This document shows positions 1 to 4,619 of a DNA stretch of 8,588 nucleotides, one piece after another. Location of the stretch: NCBI GenBank assembly GCA_017474705.1, contig JAFVHC010000371.1:1-8588 (forward strand), in the 5' to 3' direction. The position numbers and the translations under genes are program-made. The DNA is from Bacillota bacterium. GTDB taxonomy: Bacteria; Bacillota; Clostridia; Lachnospirales; Bianqueaceae. The notes under the pieces were generated by a model. It saw nothing but the letters and a program-made list of their open reading frames with translations. It was not told the origin of the DNA and searched no databases. Each line of letters starts with the position of its first letter. Within the stretch, counting starts at the first letter, position 1.

Positions 1-299
1 AAAATAGCTGAACGCCTCTTAATAGCTTTTTCTTTTTCAGGCGGCGTCTCAGGAGACCTGTTGTCTTCACTCTTCGGCAGATTATAATTCTGCCGCTCTA
101 TGATCCCGCATTTCCGCTTGGTCTTTGCGATATTCAGGTGTGTCACAAGGAAACCGTACTTCTCCTGCACCCACTCCTGGATCTCTTCATATGTAGCCTT
201 ACTCTCGGCGGCGGTCAGATCCAACTCATCCATATCCACCTGAACACTGATATGATGCTTAGCCTCCGAAAGTTTGGACAATACGCATACAGTCTCGAC
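1..299 (-). pseudogene. Orphan C-terminal tail of an RlmD/RumA-type 23S rRNA (uracil-C5) methyltransferase
   Basis: Read on the minus strand from 299 to 1, this encodes the conserved C-terminal extension that many Firmicutes RlmD/RumA-like 23S rRNA uracil methyltransferases carry after the catalytic domain. Recognisable stretches are VETVCVLSKLSEAKHH, VDMDELDLTAAESKATYEE, then KRKCGIIERQNYNLPKSED and TPPEKEKAIK. The SAM-binding and catalytic body is absent: family similarity starts abruptly at VETV (codon at 299-297). Upstream the frame reads unrelated codons to a TAG stop at 327-329, with no plausible start or ribosome binding site, and the opposite strand there is the mobilization gene. Near the window edge the frame reads KAIKRRSAI, whereas one extra base at about 16-20 would give KAIKEAFSYF, closer to the family ending. 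The piece is therefore 5' truncated and probably also frameshifted. Identification of the tail is by recall of the family; its decay and recombinational origin are inference. Confidence 0.75.
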
Positions 300-310
300 T
301 TTGATCAAAG
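299..310. repeat. Perfect 12-bp palindrome upstream of the MobC-like gene
   Basis: CTTTGATCAAAG is a perfect palindrome. It begins at the codon where similarity to the methyltransferase tail stops on the minus strand, and it runs into the ribosome binding site (307-313) of the downstream ribbon-helix-helix gene. It could be an operator for autoregulation, a remnant of a recombination or attachment core, or chance. The sequence alone does not decide. Confidence 0.45.
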
Positions 311-313
311 GAG
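307..313 (+). promoter_or_regulatory. Ribosome binding site that fixes the TTG start of the MobC-like gene
   Basis: AAAGGAG lies nine bases before a TTG codon at 323-325. No ATG or GTG in this frame near the amino end has a comparable Shine-Dalgarno sequence, so TTG is the preferred start. Confidence 0.6.
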
Positions 314-322
314 AAAAATTAT

Positions 323-601
323 TTGACTAGTCCAAAGAAAGAAATATCGCCTGCCAAGACCCGGTATGTGCCGGTGCGTCTGACTGAAGAACTCTATATG
401 GTTCTTTCAAACGATGCAGCAACTGCCGGTCTGTCCAAAGGTGAATACATCCGCAAACTCATCGTGAACTCTCATCCGGTTCTCAGACCGGAAATCGTAT
501 TCAATGATTCCAGGATCCTTAACGCACTGCGTGATATCGGAAAGATCAGCGGTACTATGTCAAAGGCACAGCGGAATATACTGATAGAAGAAGCTTTATG
601 A
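323..601 (+). CDS. MobC-like plasmid mobilization / relaxosome accessory protein (short, possibly truncated)
   Basis: This 92-residue basic protein starts at TTG 323 with a good ribosome binding site. Residues about 14-50 (RYVPVRLTEELYMVL, then AGLSKGEYIRKLI) look like a ribbon-helix-helix DNA-binding domain of the kind found in MobC-type relaxosome proteins. Residues 65-80 (ILNALRDIGKISGTM) resemble the family motif that usually reads LRKIGNNLNQIA, but the protein stops soon after, so it is shorter than the roughly 110-130 residues common for MobC. MobC proteins bind near an origin of transfer and help the relaxase nick it. A relaxase gene is expected directly downstream; here the stop overlaps an ATG (ATGA) that opens only a 14-codon frame (598-642), and no relaxase follows. 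Together with the methyltransferase tail on the other strand, this suggests the remains of a mobilizable element. A chromosomal ribbon-helix-helix regulator is the alternative. Confidence 0.6.
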   Translation: MTSPKKEISPAKTRYVPVRLTEELYMVLSNDAATAGLSKGEYIRKLIVNSHPVLRPEIVFNDSRILNALRDIGKISGTMSKAQRNILIEEAL

Positions 602-683
602 CAAAGTGTTCTAAGTGTACTAAAATCAATGCTGAGCGTTAAGTGACTATTATTTCCACCTAAGAACCCTGAAACCCGCATAA
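602..683. other. Short AT-rich gap with no supported gene
   Basis: Apart from the 14-codon frame that overlaps the MobC-like stop (598-642), I see no open frame with a ribosome binding site, no tRNA and no obvious repeat here. It separates the mobilization remnant from the tRNA-Leu terminator. Confidence 0.5.
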
Positions 684-724
684 CCGAAACAAAAAAACAC
701 CGAACCAATTTCTTGATTCGGTGT
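684..724 (-). terminator. Rho-independent terminator of tRNA-Leu
   Basis: On the minus strand, ACACCGAA (724-717) pairs with TTCGGTGT (704-697). Three more pairs inside (715-713 with 708-706) lie across one mismatch, leaving a TTTC-type loop. A T-rich run follows (697 down to about 687). It lies 10 bases beyond the tRNA 3' end. Because no terminator is visible after the MATE gene, it may also end transcripts from the upstream operon. Confidence 0.85.
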
Positions 725-734
725 AATTGCTGAA

Positions 735-819
735 TGCGGTTGGCGGGACTCGAACCCGCAAGTCGCTAATGGACACTAGATCCTTAGTCTAGCGCGTATG
801 CCAATTCCGCCACAACCGC
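735..819 (-). tRNA. tRNA-Leu, anticodon AAG
   Basis: This 85-base class II tRNA reads GCGGTTG at the 5' acceptor strand (819-813) and CAACCGC plus discriminator A at the 3' end (742-735). The D arm is GCG/CGC with a typical leucine-tRNA loop containing TTGG. The anticodon stem CTAGA/TCTAG encloses the loop CTAAGGA, giving anticodon AAG, which reads CUU and, if A34 is deaminated to inosine by TadA, also CUC and CUA. The long variable arm and the T arm (GCGGG TTCGAGT CCCGC) confirm class II. The 3' CCA is not encoded (the bases that follow are TTC), so it must be added by tRNA nucleotidyltransferase. It has its own promoter and terminator, so it is a single-gene unit. The identity of the tRNA is firm; modification to inosine is inferred. 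Confidence 0.95.
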
Positions 820-838
820 ATGCGTAACAGCAAAAATT

Positions 839-867
839 ATAATACCACACGTTAGACTGGTTGTCAA
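839..867 (-). promoter_or_regulatory. Sigma-A promoter of tRNA-Leu
   Basis: On the minus strand, a perfect -35 TTGACA (867-862) is followed after exactly 17 bases by TATTAT (844-839), matching five of six bases of the -10 consensus. The predicted start, about 832, is some 13 bases before the mature tRNA 5' end. The -35 box begins only 8 bases past the stop codon of the MATE gene. Confidence 0.85.
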
Positions 868-875
868 TTATTATT

Positions 876-2228
876 TTACTGATTCTTAGCAGTTCGTTTC
901 TTCCAGAGGAAGCTGTAATAGTAGATCGCGAGCAGCAGGAACGCGGCGACCCAACCGATCGGCCAGGCGAACCACAGGATCTCATAACCGGCGACCAGAG
1001 ACAGCAGGAATGCCGCCGCCACCTTCGCTGCCAGTTCCGTCAGGCTGCCAGCCATGGGGATGATCACCTCGCCCATACCACGCATCGTATCCATGTAGAT
1101 GCGCATGCCGCAGCCGATCAGATAGAACGGTGACACGATCCTGAAGAAGCCTGCCGCGACGCGGATCGTCTCGGTCTCCTTACTGGATATGAACAGCTGT
1201 ACCATGTAGTTCCCAAAGAAGAACAGCAGCACGCCAAAGACCAGGCTGATGGCAAAACCCAGGATCCACGCGCTGCGTACGCCTTCTTTGACGCGGTCCT
1301 CTTTTCCTGCACCGATATTCTGTCCGGCAAACGTCGAGGAGGCGTTGCCCACGGAAATGATGCTGGATAGTGCCAGCTGATCGATCTTATTGGCAGCGGT
1401 ATATCCGGCAACGACCGTCGTGCCATATCCATTGATCACGCTTTGGATAAAAACACCGCCGATGGATGCGAACAGGTTGCTGGCCGCGACCGGCATACCG
1501 TACTTCAGGATGTCCAGAACGATATGTTTATGGAAGCGTATATTGCGGCGCCGGCTCCAGTACTGCTGGTTCTGGTATCGCAGCACGAAAATGCAATAGA
1601 TCGCTGACAAGATCTGAGAAATGCCTGTCGCGATGGCCACACCGGCCACACCCCAATGGAAAACCAACACGAACAACAGGTCCAGCAGGATGTTCAGCAC
1701 GCTGGAGATGATCAGCGCGTACAGAGGCGTGCGGCTGTTTCCGGTCGAACGCAGGATATTGGAGAACTCATTATAGGCGATCGGTCCGATGCAGGTTGCA
1801 AAGTTGCATATCAGATAGGTCACGGAATCGTCCAGGATATCCTCCGGTGTCTTCAAAAGCCGCAGCACGGGCCGGGTAAATGGGATCGCAAGGCTCATCA
1901 GCGCGATGGACAGGGTGATCGAGAGGAAAAACGCCGTTCCTACGATGTTCCGCACCCGTTCCGTATCACCGGCTCCCACGCTCATCGCCGTCATGATGGA
2001 AATGCCCACCGTAAAACCGATGATCACCACGATCATGATGTTCAGGACCGGCATGGTGGCTCCGATGGCCGCGAACGGACCTTTCCCGACGAACCGCCCG
2101 ATGATGATGGAATCCGCCATACTGTACAGCTGTTGTACGACGTTGCCGATCAGCATCGGCACCACAAAAGCCGCCAGAAGTTTCAGCGGCTTTCCTTGTG
2201 TCAGGTCTTTATTTGTACTTCTTGCCAT
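876..2228 (-). CDS. MATE-family efflux transporter
   Basis: This 450-residue polytopic membrane protein has the size and layout of the multidrug and toxic compound extrusion family: about twelve hydrophobic segments in two halves, the first at residues ~17-37 (AAFVVPMLIGNVVQQLYSMAD), the last at ~418-440. Typical signatures are LYSMADSIIIGRFVG in helix 1-2 and VGAGDTERVRNIVG after helix 2. Such proteins sit in the cytoplasmic membrane and export organic cations, drugs or metabolites by sodium or proton antiport; the substrate cannot be told from sequence. ATG at 2228 is preceded by TAGG ten bases upstream, inside the end of maf, and only six bases separate it from the maf stop, so it is co-transcribed and probably translationally coupled. 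It is the last gene of the ior operon, and no terminator is visible between its stop and the tRNA-Leu promoter. Co-transcription with aromatic catabolism genes hints at, but does not show, export of aromatic products. Confidence 0.9.
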   Translation of the reverse strand: MARSTNKDLTQGKPLKLLAAFVVPMLIGNVVQQLYSMADSIIIGRFVGKGPFAAIGATMPVLNIMIVVIIGFTVGISIMTAMSVGAGDTERVRNIVGTAFFLSITLSIALMSLAIPFTRPVLRLLKTPEDILDDSVTYLICNFATCIGPIAYNEFSNILRSTGNSRTPLYALIISSVLNILLDLLFVLVFHWGVAGVAIATGISQILSAIYCIFVLRYQNQQYWSRRRNIRFHKHIVLDILKYGMPVAASNLFASIGGVFIQSVINGYGTTVVAGYTAANKIDQLALSSIISVGNASSTFAGQNIGAGKEDRVKEGVRSAWILGFAISLVFGVLLFFFGNYMVQLFISSKETETIRVAAGFFRIVSPFYLIGCGMRIYMDTMRGMGEVIIPMAGSLTELAAKVAAAFLLSLVAGYEILWFAWPIGWVAAFLLLAIYYYSFLWKKRTAKNQ

Positions 2229-2234
2229 GATTGA

Positions 2235-2804
2235 TCAACCTAAAAATGTTTTTATCTCTTGATAGATGCGCGCGGCAGGCAGCCCCATGACCGTATCGTA
2301 ATCTCCGCGGATCCCCTTGATGAAGATGCCGGCGCTGGACTGGATGCCATATGCCCCGGCCTTGTCCATCGGATCGCCTGACGCAACGTACGCATCGATC
2401 TCCTCTTCTGTCATCGGATAGAACTCGACCTCGGTGCTTTCCGTGAATCGCGTCTCACGGCCTTCATAAAACAGGGCAACGCCGGTGCAGACCACGTGGA
2501 TGCGGCCGGACAGCAGGCGCAGCATGGCTTTGGCTTCTTCCACATCGCGCGGCTTGCCCAGGACCACATCATCCACGATGACGGTCGTATCACTGCCGAT
2601 GACCAACGCCTCAGGATGTTGTTCTGCCAGCGGTCTTGCCTTGATCATGGCCAGATACTCGGACTGCAGACGGGCCGGCATCCCTTTCGGCACGATCTCC
2701 TCCACTTCGGTCGGCTGCACTTCAAACGTCGGGAACACCTTTTTCAGCAGTTCCCGGCGTCTGGGGGAAGCCGAGGCCAGAATGACCTTCTGCGGCTCAA
2801 TCAT
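2235..2804 (-). CDS. maf: Maf family nucleoside triphosphate pyrophosphatase (dTTP/UTP-type)
   Basis: This 189-residue cytoplasmic protein matches the Maf family along its whole length and at the usual size. Visible signatures are the substrate-loop motif SASPRRRELL (residues 11-20), GSDTTV with the conserved Asp72, GKPRDVEEAKAML (83-95), LSGRIH (98-103), DKAGAYGIQ (147-155) and GDYDTVMGLP (167-176). Maf proteins hydrolyse non-canonical or canonical nucleoside triphosphates to the monophosphate plus pyrophosphate; the GIQ motif fits the dTTP/UTP pyrophosphatase subgroup, and Maf has been linked to septum inhibition in Bacillus. The ATG at 2804 overlaps the end of the paaK reading frame by eight bases and has no clear Shine-Dalgarno sequence, so translation likely depends on coupling to paaK. 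The paaK frameshift could therefore reduce maf translation. Its role is housekeeping and not obviously tied to the aromatic genes. Confidence 0.93.
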   Translation of the reverse strand: MIEPQKVILASASPRRRELLKKVFPTFEVQPTEVEEIVPKGMPARLQSEYLAMIKARPLAEQHPEALVIGSDTTVIVDDVVLGKPRDVEEAKAMLRLLSGRIHVVCTGVALFYEGRETRFTESTEVEFYPMTEEEIDAYVASGDPMDKAGAYGIQSSAGIFIKGIRGDYDTVMGLPAARIYQEIKTFLG

Positions 2805-4031
2805 AACGTTCGTCGATCACGCGTTTGGACTTCTTCTCGCTGCGCGGCAGGACGCCCAGTTCGACGACCTTGACCAGCGGTGTGAAGCCGATGCGGCTCT
2901 TAACAGTCTCAGCAATACGTTTGGCGATATCCAGGAAGTCCACATGGCCGTTGGTCTCCACATAGATACGCATGGTATCCTTGCCGTCCAGATGAGATAT
3001 ACGGATCTGGTACTCGCTGGACAGTTCCGGGAACAGCGCCAGGATCTCTTCGATCTGTTTCGGGAAGACGTTGACGCCTTTGATCTTCATCATATCGTCG
3101 CTGCGGCCCTGTATCACATCGATGCGCGGATACTTGGAACCGCAGGGGCACTCGCCCGGAATGATGCGGCTGATATCATGCGTGCGGTAACGGATCAGCG
3201 GCGCGCCTTCCTTGACCAGCGTCGTGATGACGATCTCACCGAAGGTACCATCCGGTACATTCTCGCCGGTCACAGGATCGATGATCTCCAGATACAGATA
3301 ATCATCCCAGATGTGCATGCCGGTGTCATACTTCAGTTGATGCCGATGCCGGGGCCATAGATTTCGGTCAGACCGTAGATATCGTACAGCTCGATGCCAA
3401 GCTCGGTGGAGATGCGCTGGCGCATCTTCTCGCCCCAACGCTCGGAACCGATGACGCCCTTCTTCAGCTTGATCTTGTCCTTGATGCCCCGCTGCTCGAT
3501 CTCCTCAGCCAGCAGCAATGCGTAGGAAGAGGTCGCGCACAGGACGGTGGAACCCATATCCATCATCATCTGCAGCTGCTTGTTGGTATTGCCGGGACCC
3601 ATGGGGATGACCATGGCACCCAGTTTCTCGGCGCCGTACTGGAAACCGATGCCGGCGGTCCAAAGGCCGTAACCCGGCGTGATATGGATGCGGTCCTTGT
3701 TGGTGATGCCGGCGAACTCATAGCAGCGCTTGAACATGATGCCCCAGTCGTCCACGTCTTTGGCGGTATAGGGGATGATGACCGGCGTACCCGTCGTACC
3801 GGAGGATGAATGGATACGCACCACTTCTTCTTCCGGGACCGCCATCAGGCCCAGCGGATAGGCTTCCCGCAGGTCTTCCTTCTCAGAAAACGGAAGCTTC
3901 TGAAAATCCTCGACCGTTTCCACACCGGTGATACCGGCTTCTTTCAGCTTGTTGCCATAAAAATTTCCGCAGGCGACCAGACGCTTGATCTGACGGTCGA
4001 CCTGCTCCAGCTGCACTTGACTGATAACCAT
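2797..4031 (-). pseudogene. paaK: Phenylacetate-CoA ligase, disrupted by a one-base frameshift
   Basis: The product is an AMP-forming arylacetate-CoA ligase of the PaaK type (arylacetate + ATP + CoA to arylacetyl-CoA + AMP + PPi). The 5' frame (4031 to 3333, 232 residues) holds the adenylate-binding loop SSSGTTGTPV (residues 75-84) and the YGLTEIYGPG motif (219-228), then hits TGA at 3335-3333. The rest continues in another frame to the stop at 2797-2799 with family motifs KYDTGMHIWDDY, PLIRYRTHDIS, GECPCGSKYPR and GRSDDMMKIKGVNVFPKQIEE. Restoring one base after the TG of that stop gives GIGINCKYDTGMH, as in intact homologues, and a 411-residue protein, slightly short of the usual ~430 because the N-terminus is shorter. 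AGGAGG sits five bases before ATG 4031, and the iorB stop is 12 bases upstream. No slippery heptamer is seen, so this is a recent mutation or a sequencing error rather than programmed shifting. The C-terminal fragment has no start of its own. Confidence 0.88.
3333..3335 (-). other. Frameshift point and premature TGA in paaK
   Basis: The minus strand reads ATC AAC TGA AGT here. The family expects Ile-Asn-Cys-Lys-Tyr, i.e. one more base (TGC AAG TAT). After that base the downstream frame is open to the natural stop at 2797. Confidence 0.85.
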
Positions 4032-4043
4032 AAAAACCTCCTG

Positions 4044-4619
4044 TTATACGTACTTAAGTGCGTTTTCATTTAATGCATGGAACCTTTCCGCGACCCGTTC
4101 GTGGATCGCCTCCAGGATATCCTCTTCCTTGAGGGACAAAGCACCGCTGCGGATCGCGGCGCCCAGCAGCACCACGTTCAGGACCTTGGAAGAACCCAGA
4201 TCCTTTGCCGCCTGCTCACTGTCGACCATCGTCAGATGCTCGACGTGCGTCTTCAGATAGTCGATCACCTCTTCCACCGGATACTGCGACTGGCCCACCA
4301 GCACGCTTGTGGGGAAGATGGGCCTTGTGGAAACGACGACGCGTCCGCCGGGCCTTAGCATATGCAGATGCCGGACCGCTTCCGCAGGTTCAAAGGCGAT
4401 GATCAGGTCCGCCTGACCCGGTGCGATGAGCGGTGCATGGACATCCTCACCCAGCCGGATGTGGCTGAAGACCGAACCTCCGCGCTGCGCCATGCCGATC
4501 GTCTCCGCGGTCTTGACCGCCATCCCGCGCTTCATGGCCGCGGCAGCCAGCAGTTTCGATGCCAGGATCGTGCCTTGTCCGCCGATCCCGCACAGGATGA
4601 TGTTTTCATTTTTGGGCAT
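4044..4619 (-). CDS. iorB: Indolepyruvate:ferredoxin oxidoreductase, beta subunit
   Basis: This 191-residue protein belongs to the pyruvate/ketoisovalerate oxidoreductase gamma-domain family, which forms the small subunit of indolepyruvate:ferredoxin oxidoreductase. Signatures are ILCGIGGQGTILASKLL near the N-terminus (residues ~8-24), TAETIGMAQRGGSVFSH (38-54), FEPAEA and SSKVLNVVLLGA towards the end; the length is normal for the family. With IorA it oxidatively decarboxylates indolepyruvate, phenylpyruvate and hydroxyphenylpyruvate to arylacetyl-CoA and CO2, reducing ferredoxin, in the cytoplasm. I choose ATG at 4619 because AGGAGG (4633-4628) lies eight bases upstream; an in-frame GTG at 4628 would fall inside that Shine-Dalgarno sequence. 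The start overlaps the end of iorA by 14 bases, indicating translational coupling. Its TAA stop is 12 bases before paaK. Confidence 0.94.
   Translation of the reverse strand: MPKNENIILCGIGGQGTILASKLLAAAAMKRGMAVKTAETIGMAQRGGSVFSHIRLGEDVHAPLIAPGQADLIIAFEPAEAVRHLHMLRPGGRVVVSTRPIFPTSVLVGQSQYPVEEVIDYLKTHVEHLTMVDSEQAAKDLGSSKVLNVVLLGAAIRSGALSLKEEDILEAIHERVAERFHALNENALKYV

Noticed and set aside
138..326. Plus-strand 62-codon frame before the MobC-like gene
   Set aside because: It is the reverse of the methyltransferase tail, whose minus-strand reading is clearly recognisable; no ribosome binding site.
1656..2234. Plus-strand open frame of 192 codons opposite the MATE gene
   Set aside because: It is rich in His, Arg, Gln and Asp, as expected from reading membrane-protein codons backwards; no start signal or motif.
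3333..3335. In-frame TGA as a selenocysteine codon in the ligase
   Set aside because: The expected residue is Cys, which made this tempting, but the family sequence continues in a different frame after the TGA, so readthrough would not restore the protein.
3325..3345. Programmed ribosomal frameshift in paaK
   Set aside because: No slippery heptamer, no upstream Shine-Dalgarno-like stimulator and no obvious downstream hairpin; PaaK is not known to use recoding.
2485..3360. Plus-strand open frame of 291 codons opposite maf and paaK
   Set aside because: It spans two well-recognised genes on the other strand, has no ribosome binding site or family resemblance, and is a by-product of GC-rich codon use.
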